64,000 nucleotides of DNA, taken from Bacteroides rodentium JCM 16496 (GTDB lineage: Bacteria; Bacteroidota; Bacteroidia; Bacteroidales; Bacteroidaceae). The notes below the pieces were generated by a model, which worked only from the letters and a program-made list of their open reading frames with translations, was not told the DNA's origin and did not search any database. The stretch spans positions 1 through 64,000 of the forward strand of contig NZ_BAKJ01000019.1 of assembly GCF_000614125.1 (NCBI RefSeq), written 5' to 3'. Positions 9,192 to 16,907 of the stretch are shown here, one piece after another. A program made the translations under genes and the position numbers. The stretch's first letter is position 1. The number at the start of each line of letters is the position of its first letter.

Positions 9192-10047
9192 ATGAATATA
9201 GAAGACATAAGGGCTGTTCCCATTACCGATTTCCTCGCGAAATTGGGATACGGGCCGAAAAGACAACGCGGGGATGAATGCTGGTATCTCGCTCCTTACC
9301 GTGAGGAACTGACTGCCTCATTCCAGGTGAACATCCGCAAGAATGTCTGGCACGACTTCGGAACCGGACGCGGCGGTGATATTTTCACCCTTGCCGGGGA
9401 ATTTGTCGGCAGTAACGATTTCAAGGAGCAGGCGGATTTCATCACGAGGATTTATGCCGGGCTGGCTCCGGAAAGGAAGACGGTCTTCCGTCCGAAAGAG
9501 AACGGCAAGGATAATTCGGATGAAAGGGAATGTATGACGGATATCCGTTTCGGACCGCTTTACAATAAGGTTCTGCTCCGCTATTTGCAGCGATGTGGCA
9601 TTACCGAACTGCGAGGAGGTCAGGTATTCCTTGCACGGGAAACAGTATTTCGCCATCGGGTTCAGGAATCGAAGCGGCGGATATGAACTGCGCAACCGTT
9701 TTTTCAAGGGAAGCCTGTCCCCGAAGGACATTTCGCTGACAGACAACGGATCGGATATCTGCAACCTCTTTGAGGGGTTTATCGACTACCTCTCGTGGAT
9801 GGTGTTGGGATTGGGGTACGGTGATGACTGTCTCGTGCTGAACTCGGTGGCGTTATTGGAACGTTCGTTTACTGTTTTTGACAGGTATGAGACGATAAAC
9901 TGCTATCTGGACCGGGACGAAGCCGGGAGGCGAACACTGGAAGCACTCCGAAAACGCTATGGAAACAGGATTGAGGACCGTTCAGCCTTGTACAAGGGGT
10001 TCAAGGATTTGAACGAGTATTTGCAAAACAGGTTGCCACAGGATTAA
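9192..10047 (+). CDS. traP: TraP, toprim-containing DNA primase-like protein (frame break)
   Basis: The N-terminal half (MNIEDIRAVPITDFLAKLGY..., with HDFGTGRGGDIFTLAGE) matches the zinc-finger-related domain of TraP primases. The C-terminal half has a toprim segment with the acidic motif YLDRDEAGRRTLEALRKRYG. The frame changes between about 9600 and 9620: GITE in the first frame is followed by NCEEVRYSLHGKQ in another. Unlike most breaks in this window this one needs +1 or -2, and compared with the family as I recall it a few residues may be missing, so a small real deletion is possible. The likely role is priming complementary-strand synthesis after transfer. Corrected length is about 284 residues. 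Confidence 0.85.
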
Positions 10048-10084
10048 AACAATGAAGTATAACAAATTAAAAATCAGATTGGAT

Positions 10085-10651
10085 ATGAATACATTGATTC
10101 GAAAAAGAGGATTTGGCGGACTTTTGTCCGTCCTGTTCCTGAGCCTGACGGCTTTTATGTTTACCGCCTGCAATGACGATATGGACGTGCAGCAGGCTTA
10201 TCCCTTCGCGGTGGAAACGATGCCTGTTCCCACGCGCATAGTGAAGGGCGAGACCGTGGAGATACGTTGTGAACTCAAGCGGGAAGGACGTTTCTCCGAT
10301 GCCCGTTACACCATCCGCTATTTCCAGCCGGACGGCAAGGGTACACTCCGCATGGATGACGGGATGGTACTGCTGCCGAATGACCACTATCCGCTTGACA
10401 GAGAAGTGTTCCGACTGTATTACACTTCCGCGTGTGAGGACCGGCAGTCGATTGACATCTATTTTGAAGACAACAGCGAACCGAAACTGCTGTTCCTGCT
10501 CAGTTTTGATTTCAACAACGAAAGAAAGGAGGAGACTGAAGAGAAAACGGAAGGGACTGTATCCGATCCCGGAACTCCTTGGATTAGGGATTCGCTCGTT
10601 ATTGTAAGACCGCCTGTATCGAAATCTGAAAAGGATTCCCTATGCGAATGA
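10085..10651 (+). CDS. traQ: TraQ, conjugative transfer lipoprotein (DUF3872)
   Basis: The start MNTLIRKRGFGG is followed by a hydrophobic stretch and a lipobox-like FTAC with the candidate lipidated Cys at residue 29, so this is probably a lipoprotein. The mature part is beta-rich, as in DUF3872/TraQ. An earlier in-frame ATG at 10052 would add 11 residues before the signal peptide; 10085 gives the more usual leader. The tail is charged (NNERKEETEEKTEG). Its stop overlaps the start of the next gene by 10 bases. Confidence 0.88.
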   Translation: MNTLIRKRGFGGLLSVLFLSLTAFMFTACNDDMDVQQAYPFAVETMPVPTRIVKGETVEIRCELKREGRFSDARYTIRYFQPDGKGTLRMDDGMVLLPNDHYPLDREVFRLYYTSACEDRQSIDIYFEDNSEPKLLFLLSFDFNNERKEETEEKTEGTVSDPGTPWIRDSLVIVRPPVSKSEKDSLCE

Positions 10652-11160
10652 TTGTAGCGGTTTTATGCCTGATTCTGACCTGCGGCGGTATGGTGGCGCA
10701 ACCACGGGGAGGCGGTTCTTCGCCTCCCACCGCCTTGCAGATTCCGGCTTCACTCTTCGAAAAGGCAATCGCCTGTATCAAGGAACATGAAGGATGGCAC
10801 GGAAATCATTTGCCTTATGTAGGATATGGCCATAAACTGTTGCCGGGCGAGACGTTCATGCCGGACATGAGCGAGGCGCAGGCGGATTCCCTGCTGAGGG
10901 CGGATCTGATGAAATTGTGCAGGATGTGCAGCCGTTTCGGAAAGGACGCATTACTCGTCGCAACCCTTTCATATAATGTGGGGTATTACCGTCTGGTAGG
11001 CTATGGAAAAATCCCAAAAAGCAAACTGATTCAAAAATTGGAAGCCGGTGACAGGAATATCTACCACGAATATATCTCCTTCAGGTGCTACAAGGGGAAA
11101 GCGGTACCAAGCATTGAACGACGAAGGAAAAAGGAGTTCAGACTGCTGTACATTCCATAA
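10642..11160 (+). CDS. Lysozyme-like (GH24/T4-type) exported protein of the tra operon
   Basis: This 172-residue protein has a signal peptide (MRMIVAVLCLILTCGGMVAQ) and a T4-lysozyme-like fold signature: E50 in KEHEGWHG is in the place of the catalytic Glu, and GYGH at 61-64 corresponds to the GIGH of phage lysozymes. The Asp and Thr that complete the catalytic triad in T4 lysozyme (D20, T26) are not seen in the short HLPYVGYGH loop, so activity may be reduced or use Glu alone. Such proteins are common after traQ and probably open the peptidoglycan for channel assembly. It overlaps traQ; ATG 10648 is an alternative start. Confidence 0.8.
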   Translation: MRMIVAVLCLILTCGGMVAQPRGGGSSPPTALQIPASLFEKAIACIKEHEGWHGNHLPYVGYGHKLLPGETFMPDMSEAQADSLLRADLMKLCRMCSRFGKDALLVATLSYNVGYYRLVGYGKIPKSKLIQKLEAGDRNIYHEYISFRCYKGKAVPSIERRRKKEFRLLYIP

Positions 11161-11166
11161 AATTAA

Positions 11167-11200
11167 ATAAGGATGAGATTCAATAGAGTTTCATCCTTAT
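11167..11200 (+). terminator. Terminator of the tra operon
   Basis: The 10-base arms ATAAGGATGA and TCATCCTTAT form a perfect inverted repeat around a 14-base loop, directly after the lysozyme-like gene and followed by a T-rich run. It separates the tra operon from the AbiH gene. Confidence 0.8.
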
Positions 11201-11204
11201 TTGT

Positions 11205-11236
11205 TATGTTCAATGTTTCAAAAAAGAGTAATTTTG
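11205..11236 (+). promoter_or_regulatory. Predicted promoter of the AbiH gene
   Basis: TAATTTTG at 11229-11236 matches the Bacteroides -7 consensus TAnnTTTG. TATG at 11205-11208, 20 bases upstream, is a 3/4 match to the -33 TTTG. It lies 22 bases before the AbiH start and after the tra terminator, so the gene is probably transcribed on its own. Confidence 0.6.
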
Positions 11237-11258
11237 TAAATTATTAATTGAAAACTAT

Positions 11259-12146
11259 ATGAACTATTTATTTCCAGAAATAGAACAACAGAATAAAAAG
11301 ACACTTGTTGTCATTGGTAATGGATTTGACTTGGCAAATGGTATTGAGTCCAGTTACGGCAACTTTAAAGAATGGTTACAAAAGAATAGTAAACATCGCC
11401 TCATTGGTTTGATGGACACTTTTTTTAGCAATCAACGGGATGTATGGGGTGATATTGAAAAAGCCCTTGGAGAATACGATGAAGATAGTATTTTGGAGTA
11501 TTGTAAACCCGACGAGGATTTTGATTATGACCATCCTACTCGTTCGATGGCGGCAGTGGAAGATTCACCGGATTGGATATTCAGACCAGTATTGGATGAG
11601 TTTCTTGAAGAATTCAGAAATTGGGTAGACAGTATCAATATAAACGATGCTGAAAAAGTCCTTGACCTACCAATGGAATGTAGATATTTGACATTCAATT
11701 ATACAGAAACATTGGAAAGGGTATATTCTATACCTGAATCTAATATATTGCATATTCACGGGTCACGATTGTCAGATAAAGAATATATTATCGGGCATAA
11801 TAATTATCGGGATCCACAAGATGCATATAATGATGAAAGCCAAATGTTATACCTGCAACAAACATGGAGTAAAATTATAGAGTGGATGAATGGCTTAATA
11901 AAAGTTTCGTCTTCTATCATTCATCAAAATCTGGACTTCTTTAATAGTTTATCTGATATAGAGCAGGTAGTTGTTTATGGTCATTCTTTTTATAAAGTTG
12001 ATTGGCCATATATGGAAGAGATTGTAAAACATATTGGGATTGACAAGCCATGGGCTATATCTTACCATGTTCCCGAAGACTTGAAACGTATAGATTCTTT
12101 TGTGAAAAAGATAGACCTAAAAAAAGTGAGAGAATTCAAATGGTGA
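11259..12146 (+). CDS. AbiH-family abortive-infection protein
   Basis: This 295-residue soluble protein has the motifs of the AbiH family: VVIGNGFDLANG near residues 17-28, LTFNYTETLE from residue 144, and HIHGS from residue 165, followed by IIGHNN. AbiH proteins are phage-defence factors that act late by stopping the infected cell; the biochemical mechanism is not settled. The gene is clearly more AT-rich than the tra genes on one side and the - strand genes on the other, and has its own promoter and terminators. This indicates a recently acquired cargo gene placed between the transfer operon and the right-end genes. Confidence 0.82.
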   Translation: MNYLFPEIEQQNKKTLVVIGNGFDLANGIESSYGNFKEWLQKNSKHRLIGLMDTFFSNQRDVWGDIEKALGEYDEDSILEYCKPDEDFDYDHPTRSMAAVEDSPDWIFRPVLDEFLEEFRNWVDSININDAEKVLDLPMECRYLTFNYTETLERVYSIPESNILHIHGSRLSDKEYIIGHNNYRDPQDAYNDESQMLYLQQTWSKIIEWMNGLIKVSSSIIHQNLDFFNSLSDIEQVVVYGHSFYKVDWPYMEEIVKHIGIDKPWAISYHVPEDLKRIDSFVKKIDLKKVREFKW

Positions 12147-12160
12147 TTTGATAATCTTTA

Positions 12161-12199
12161 ATAAAATGGTTCGTGAGGGCTTTCATTGAACCATTTTAT
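12161..12199. terminator. Bidirectional terminator
   Basis: The 12-base perfect arms ATAAAATGGTTC and GAACCATTTTAT flank a 15-base loop, with T-rich sequence on both outsides. It lies between the convergent AbiH gene and the J-domain gene and can serve both. Confidence 0.85.
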
Positions 12200-12208
12200 T
12201 TTTGTTGA

Positions 12209-13228
12209 CTAAGTTGCCGATTGTCTTGCCTGCCATGCCTTGTGTGCAACGATGACCTCCTGCCGTTCCTGCTCCAGCAACGCTTCCGTTTCGGGAGCAT
12301 AGCCGAGAAAACGGATGTAACCGCCATTATAGCCTGTAAGCTTGCATTGAATGCCGGCTTTTTCCAATTTGTCTATCCGTTTCTGCGCCAGTTTCGCACT
12401 TGAATAATTTTTCGGCCAGAAATAGAGCTCGCCGTGTGAGCCGTAATGGTCTTCACCGAGTATCATTTCCCCGGAATGCCTCCTGTGTTCGATAAAGTCA
12501 AAACGGGCTTTGCCCAATGCCTGCCGGATGGCCTTGTGCGCAGCCCCTTCGGGATGTTTGAACACTTCAGGCTTGTCCTTTTCCTTGCAGGCAAGTTTCG
12601 GCAACTCCACTTTATACGGTTGTTTGTAGCTGCCTATTCCGAGAGTCAGGTAGAAATTGGTGTGGAAGTAGTCCGTCATCGGGTCGCTGTCATCGAAGTT
12701 ATACGACATCACGAAATCGCAGACATTCAGCATCACCTCTTTCGCACGGTCGGTCAAGGACTTGTCGGACGAGATATTGTAATGGTTGATGTCATCCCGG
12801 ACTTTCCCGGATTCTTTGGTAAAAGCCTCGAAATCCGCTTTCATCAGCCGAATGTAGATGGAATGGTAGTTCTCGCGCTTGACCGAGAATTTGTATCTCG
12901 GATAGGTCTCCTTGAGCCATGACCGTACCAGTTCCACGATTTCAGGGGCGTGCTGCCCCTTGTAATTGCGGCCTTTCCAGCGGTATTCGTTATACACGTA
13001 CTCGGTGTATTCCTTTGCCGTAGCTCCCGAATAGTCGTGTTCATACCCGGTCGAAGTGGCGGAAACATCCGGCTTGTCCTTCCAGACCTCAAAAAGCCTT
13101 TCAAACTCGATGTTCACCTGTTGCATGATTGCAGTATCACCACCCTTGTCGGGATGGTGCTGCAATGCCAGACGGCGGTACTCTTTCTTCAAGTCCGCCA
13201 GAGAGTGTATGTTCTGAAAATAAGCCAT
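12209..13228 (-). CDS. J-domain protein with LPD29-type domain
   Basis: This 339-residue protein begins with a short J-domain containing the HPD motif (LALQHHPDKGGDT, residues 22-34), the part of DnaJ-type co-chaperones that stimulates Hsp70 ATPase. The region around YKGQHAPEIVELVRSWLKE and the following NYHSIYIRL resembles LPD29, a domain found in large polyvalent proteins of mobile elements. The rest is unassigned. It is the last gene of the long - strand block. It may recruit host DnaK to an element protein, but that is inference. Codon use matches the neighbouring element genes. Confidence 0.75.
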   Translation of the reverse strand: MAYFQNIHSLADLKKEYRRLALQHHPDKGGDTAIMQQVNIEFERLFEVWKDKPDVSATSTGYEHDYSGATAKEYTEYVYNEYRWKGRNYKGQHAPEIVELVRSWLKETYPRYKFSVKRENYHSIYIRLMKADFEAFTKESGKVRDDINHYNISSDKSLTDRAKEVMLNVCDFVMSYNFDDSDPMTDYFHTNFYLTLGIGSYKQPYKVELPKLACKEKDKPEVFKHPEGAAHKAIRQALGKARFDFIEHRRHSGEMILGEDHYGSHGELYFWPKNYSSAKLAQKRIDKLEKAGIQCKLTGYNGGYIRFLGYAPETEALLEQERQEVIVAHKAWQARQSAT

Positions 13229-13240
13229 AGCTGTAAGTTT

Positions 13241-13450
13241 TTATGCCCCTGCGAGGCGGTTGATAAAATATTCCCTGTAGTCAAAGTCAAGACCGAGGTT
13301 GCTACACGCCATATCAATATCATCTTCCCTTAAATCGTCCAGTTCCTGCAACTCGCGTAGGTTCCGGATTTCGGAGTCCAGATACTCCTGTGCTTCTGCC
13401 TGACCGCAGTTGCATGAACTGCAAATCAGATTAATGATGTTTGTCTGCAT
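13241..13450 (-). CDS. Small element-encoded protein, unknown function
   Basis: This 69-residue acidic protein carries a Cys pair-rich N-terminus (ICSSCNCGQ). It overlaps the 3' end of the upstream gene by 25 bases and is followed 12 bases later by the J-domain gene, so it is probably translated from the same message. I do not recognise a family; the overlap and the conserved-looking codon use support it as real. Confidence 0.6.
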   Translation of the reverse strand: MQTNIINLICSSCNCGQAEAQEYLDSEIRNLRELQELDDLREDDIDMACSNLGLDFDYREYFINRLAGA

Positions 13451-13725
13451 AATATTTGATTTTCAATGTTTATACTTTTGTTCCTGAAACGTTGGCCGTC
13501 ATAAATGGAGACGGCACGCTCCACCAATAACTTGCGATTGTTTTCCGACAGGGCGGCATAGAATCGTTCCGCCGCACCGAAGATAGAATCGTTTGCAAAA
13601 GAGTTCCATTTTTCCCAGAAATGCTTGCACATTCCACCGAATACGATTTCGCATTCCTCCTTGCTCCAGGCATTCCACATGTAGTAAAAGAAACTGGAGA
13701 CTGCATTTTCTGCTGGATAGTTCAT
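13426..13725 (-). CDS. Element-encoded protein, unknown function
   Basis: This 99-residue protein is rich in aromatic residues in its first 40 positions (SSFFYYMWNAWSKEE, KHFWEKWNSF). Its start overlaps the stop of the upstream gene (start codon at 13723-13725, upstream stop at 13722-13724), a tight coupling. No motif is recognised. It is part of the - strand block of the element's right end. Confidence 0.6.
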   Translation of the reverse strand: MNYPAENAVSSFFYYMWNAWSKEECEIVFGGMCKHFWEKWNSFANDSIFGAAERFYAALSENNRKLLVERAVSIYDGQRFRNKSINIENQILCRQTSLI

Positions 13726-14312
13726 GATTTTTCCGTTTGTGGTTCAACATCCTTTGTTTCTTCCAACTGGTGCCATACGGCATCATACATCTCGTGAAGC
13801 CAGTCTATGTTTCTTGCACCGAGTTCAAACGGGGAATCGCAACTTACTTCTTCAAAGCTGTCCTTCATTGTTGCGAATACCGTCAGGCCTTTGTCTGTTA
13901 CCTCAATGCCGGACACCCAACATTCATAAGGTTCGCAGTCGTCATTGAACCATATTACCCATACAGGGTCGTGTTCATTTTCATTCGGAAACCGTATCGC
14001 GTTCATGGCATGGTCATGGAGCAACTGCCGTATCGCACCGATGATGTCCTCCCGCAACTTCTTGATCCTGTCTTCAAACACCAGTTTGGGGGATTTCCCG
14101 CCTCTCTGCCTTACGGAGAGGACCTGCAAGTCCGGATGGCAGCCGAAGTTCCAGTCCGTCACCTCATCGTCATCGCGTGTCGTATGGATGTTGCCGCCCA
14201 ATACCAGCCCGCAATCTTCCGATACCATTCTTTCCGCTTCTTCGCGGTCCTCCGCCGCCACTGTGTAGGTACCCTCGAAGATGTACCTTACTTGTACATT
14301 GTACTTTGTCAT
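13722..14312 (-). CDS. Element-encoded acidic protein, unknown function
   Basis: This 196-residue protein has a first segment (MTKYNVQVRYIFEGTYTVAA followed by EDREEAERMV) resembling the small domain seen at the N-terminus of many plasmid and conjugative-element proteins. The middle contains WVIWFNDDCEPYECWVSGIE, a strand-rich section. It is rich in Asp and Glu overall. No enzymatic motif is seen. It overlaps the next gene downstream by 4 bases. Confidence 0.65.
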   Translation of the reverse strand: MTKYNVQVRYIFEGTYTVAAEDREEAERMVSEDCGLVLGGNIHTTRDDDEVTDWNFGCHPDLQVLSVRQRGGKSPKLVFEDRIKKLREDIIGAIRQLLHDHAMNAIRFPNENEHDPVWVIWFNDDCEPYECWVSGIEVTDKGLTVFATMKDSFEEVSCDSPFELGARNIDWLHEMYDAVWHQLEETKDVEPQTEKS

Positions 14313-14350
14313 AATCTTCTATTGTTTGATTGTTATTGATTTGATTCTTG

Positions 14351-14512
14351 TCAGGATACAATGCGTACCGCATCCCCGAAAAAGGAATTATCCACCCCAT
14401 ATACATGTTGGACTGAATAGTCATATTTGGAGCGTTCGTCATCCAGCCGGAAACGGAAGCCGTTACAGCCCTTGATTTCCAACTTCAGGCGTATATCCTG
14501 TTTCAGTTCCAT
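14351..14512 (-). CDS. Small element-encoded protein (53 aa)
   Basis: I start this gene at ATG 14512, giving MELKQDIRLKLEIKG, because this ATG overlaps the stop of the upstream gene by 10 bases; an in-frame upstream ATG at 14557 lies deep inside that gene. The 53-residue product is a mix of charged and aromatic residues with the short motif FRFRLDDERS. Function unknown. The close overlap suggests translational coupling. Confidence 0.5.
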   Translation of the reverse strand: MELKQDIRLKLEIKGCNGFRFRLDDERSKYDYSVQHVYGVDNSFFGDAVRIVS

Positions 14513-15279
14513 TTCAAGCAGCTTCCGCCACCGAATGTAGAGCTGAACAGCCCGCAACAGTTGCCTTTCGGGATGATAACTTCATTCAGCGAAAACTCTG
14601 CATTGTACAGTTCATTCAAGTTCACACGTCCTATATAGACCAGCAGGTTCGCGCCGCAACAGGAATTTATCAACTCCTTGTAGAACTGCTCGTATGAAAC
14701 CTGTTCCTTGCCGTTCCGGCTTCTGCGGTTCGGGAAACGTCCGTATGTCTTGTAGCCGTGTTCCGTCAGGAGTCTCTTCACTCTCGCCGGATTGAGGTTC
14801 AGGCAGTCTACCATGTCCCCGAAGTAGGATTCCTCGTACCTGTAACCGCCCTGTGATTCAAACCAGTTGGAATTGATGCAGTCGTGGTCGGACAGCATCT
14901 CCACACGAATGGGAATGTTGTCCGTGTGCCTTATCAGGTCTTTTATCACATCCGAGTCGTTGCGGCTGTAAACCTCGTCCCGGATTTCATCCTCGTGCTC
15001 ATCGAAGAAGGTATCCACATCCTCTTCACCGAAATCATTGAAAACTGTACATTCCTCTTTCAATTTGGCGATTATCTCACGGACAGCCTCCCATTCGGCA
15101 TCGCTGTACCACTCGTCCGCCTTTTCCCACAAATGTTCGGGGCTTTTGCTGTCAAGACATTTTTGAACCAGCCACCGATGGTTGTCAAGATTGTCATCAT
15201 AATCCGTCCAAATCAGTGTATAGGACGGTTCCATCAGGGATTTGATGAAATCCAATGTCAATGTTTTCTGCTCATCCAT
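14503..15279 (-). CDS. Element-encoded acidic protein, unknown function
   Basis: This 258-residue protein has a strongly acidic first half (for example NDFGEEDVDTFFDEHEDEIR) and a more neutral C-terminal half with a Cys-rich segment (INSCCGANLLVYIGR). Such acidity is often seen in proteins that mimic DNA or occupy DNA-binding proteins, but no known anti-restriction motif is evident. The 92 bases upstream contain two hairpins. The gene is in line with the - strand block. Confidence 0.65.
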   Translation of the reverse strand: MDEQKTLTLDFIKSLMEPSYTLIWTDYDDNLDNHRWLVQKCLDSKSPEHLWEKADEWYSDAEWEAVREIIAKLKEECTVFNDFGEEDVDTFFDEHEDEIRDEVYSRNDSDVIKDLIRHTDNIPIRVEMLSDHDCINSNWFESQGGYRYEESYFGDMVDCLNLNPARVKRLLTEHGYKTYGRFPNRRSRNGKEQVSYEQFYKELINSCCGANLLVYIGRVNLNELYNAEFSLNEVIIPKGNCCGLFSSTFGGGSCLKWN

Positions 15280-15290
15280 TTCTGTTACCT

Positions 15291-15355
15291 GTGTACGGCA
15301 GGATTCTTTTTCCCGTACATACCGTTATAAATGACAGAAGCGGCCTTCCGGCCGC
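15291..15355 (-). other. Two intercistronic hairpins
   Basis: On the - strand, GCGGCC-GGAA-GGCCGC (15340-15355) forms a stable stem with a GNRA-type tetraloop. It is followed by TGTACGG / CCGTACA arms (about 15291-15318) around an A-rich loop, ending just before the start of the 258-residue gene. They may protect or process the message or control its translation. Confidence 0.5.
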
Positions 15356-15371
15356 CTCCGTGTTCGTTTCA

Positions 15372-15659
15372 TTACCCATACAGTTCCTTTACTATCCCGT
15401 CATACTTGTCCTTTTCCATTTCCGTATTCCGGTTGAAGTGGAAATGCGCCGTGTATCGGTATCCAGTCCTCGGCTCTCCTCCGCATTGCTGTATAGCCAT
15501 GTCTATGTCCCAGTCGATATCACCTATGCCGAGAGAGATGCTTGTGCCACGTAGCAGGCACCTGGCAAGTTTCAACGCGGAATCCTTCTTGTCTTCCTTG
15601 CGGAGCCTGTCGAAAGCCATCATCGCAATCTGGCGGTTTGAAATCTTCATTATTTCCAT
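15372..15659 (-). CDS. Small element-encoded protein, unknown function
   Basis: This 95-residue protein has a basic N-terminal helix-rich part (ISNRQIAMMAFDRLRKEDKK) and an acidic middle with alternating small residues (SLGIGDIDWDIDMAIQQCGG). ATG 15650 is a possible shorter start. No family recognised. It lies 18 bases after the upstream gene on the same strand. Confidence 0.55.
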   Translation of the reverse strand: MEIMKISNRQIAMMAFDRLRKEDKKDSALKLARCLLRGTSISLGIGDIDWDIDMAIQQCGGEPRTGYRYTAHFHFNRNTEMEKDKYDGIVKELYG

Positions 15660-15677
15660 ATGCTTTCACTTTTAGAG

Positions 15678-16043
15678 TCAGACAATTCCGGCCAGTTGCT
15701 TGAATCGCGCAACTATTTCATCGCGTTTGCTTCGGGCAAGTTCTTTATATTTCCGACGGATGGCACAATTCTCCTCATAGGATTTGTTAAGTTCATGTTT
15801 GTATGAATTCATAACCAGTTCGGGATATTCGCAGAAAAGGGTCTTGAACGCTTTTTCCCATTTGCGTCCTTGCCATGCACCTTCTGCCACCAATGTTATG
15901 AATCCGAGCATTTGTTCGTCCGTCCTGACATCCAAAGCATAGTAATAATCGGTTCTTGGCCACACGTTGTTGGAATGCTGCCAAGTTTCTATCTGCTTGG
16001 TTTTAGCGTTGTATGCCATTCTTGTTATTATCTGGTGACTCAT
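15678..16043 (-). CDS. Element-encoded protein, unknown function
   Basis: This 121-residue protein starts MSHQIITRMAYNAKTKQIET. It has a Trp/Tyr-rich middle (WPRTDYYYALDVR) and a Lys/Arg-rich helical C-terminal third (IRRKYKELARSKRDEIVARF) that could bind nucleic acid or form a coiled coil. Function unknown. Neighbours on both sides are within 20 bases and co-directional. Confidence 0.6.
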   Translation of the reverse strand: MSHQIITRMAYNAKTKQIETWQHSNNVWPRTDYYYALDVRTDEQMLGFITLVAEGAWQGRKWEKAFKTLFCEYPELVMNSYKHELNKSYEENCAIRRKYKELARSKRDEIVARFKQLAGIV

Positions 16044-16054
16044 ATTGATATGTT

Positions 16055-16369
16055 TTAGTTCATTATCGTATTATCCCTTTCCCTGTCACGGCTTGCCAGC
16101 GTTCCGAAATGGATGCTGAATATGCGCTGTTTGAAACAGAGCGGCGAGTTGTACTCCATCCGTTGCCACAACGTGAAATGGTTGTCCGAGTAGGACCATC
16201 GGAAATGTCCCGACAGGGAGCCGAAAACGGGATTGGCATTCCGCCCGACGAGCATCCTGTTCACGTCCATGATGTTGTTCGCTGTCAGGATGATGTTCAG
16301 GATTTCCACGAAGGCCATCTGTACGAATCGGTCTGTCGGCAGGACCGGCCCGAGAAAATTGATATTCAT
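16055..16369 (-). CDS. Small element-encoded protein, unknown function
   Basis: I choose ATG 16369 (MNINFLGPVLPTDRFVQMAF), which follows the previous stop by 13 bases; longer versions of the frame run antisense-like into the upstream gene. The 104-residue product has a hydrophobic amphipathic start and a C-terminal part with aromatic pairs (HFRWSYSDNHFTLWQRMEY). No family recognised. Confidence 0.6.
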   Translation of the reverse strand: MNINFLGPVLPTDRFVQMAFVEILNIILTANNIMDVNRMLVGRNANPVFGSLSGHFRWSYSDNHFTLWQRMEYNSPLCFKQRIFSIHFGTLASRDRERDNTIMN

Positions 16370-16382
16370 AAGCGTGTTTTTT

Positions 16383-16892
16383 TTAGTCGTAATTGTCATC
16401 GAATATCTCGAAGCGGGGAATGCCCGGCTCGAAATAGTTGCCCGATATGCCCGGGTAGTACAGCAAACTATCATCCCCGCTGTCCGGGCAAGGTTCGTCA
16501 TTTATATAGGTCGCGTTCCCGAAAAGTTCGATATAATGCGCCACCAGCAGGTGAGGGTCTTCCGTGCCGATGTCGTGCCCGTAACGGTCACACCAGTCGA
16601 AGAAGCAATCCTTGTCGGGTTCCTCCAGTTGTTCCATCGCTTCCCTTATTTCAAAAAAGTTGGGACACAGCCATTCCCTGTTGATGAGCGAGTCCGGAAT
16701 GTCCTCCCATCTCGTGTACCTGTATTCCGGGGTTTCCTCTTCCGGAAACAGCTCGGAGCAGGTACACAGGAATTCCCCCATGTCGCCGAAGTCGGCCATT
16801 TGCAGCAGGCTGTCTTTTTCCTGCCTCGTGTCTATGAGATGCTGCGTGGTCACTGCCACTTCTGCCTGATTCAAGTCCATGATATTCTTCAT
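16383..16892 (-). CDS. Acidic protein, possibly ArdA-like antirestriction factor
   Basis: This 169-residue protein has roughly 40 Asp/Glu against about 10 Lys/Arg, an extreme negative charge spread over its length. The size and charge match ArdA proteins, which mimic B-DNA and block type I restriction enzymes. The C-terminal part LVAHYIELFG ... ISGNYFEPGIPRFEIF resembles, from memory, the end of the Tn916 ArdA (VARYYIEETG ... LSGTF ... FEIV). This is suggestive but not proof. The gene is the first one after the palindromic element at 16908-17090. If ArdA-like, it would protect incoming element DNA. Confidence 0.45.
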   Translation of the reverse strand: MKNIMDLNQAEVAVTTQHLIDTRQEKDSLLQMADFGDMGEFLCTCSELFPEEETPEYRYTRWEDIPDSLINREWLCPNFFEIREAMEQLEEPDKDCFFDWCDRYGHDIGTEDPHLLVAHYIELFGNATYINDEPCPDSGDDSLLYYPGISGNYFEPGIPRFEIFDDNYD

Positions 16893-16907
16893 TACGGTTT
16901 ATGATGC

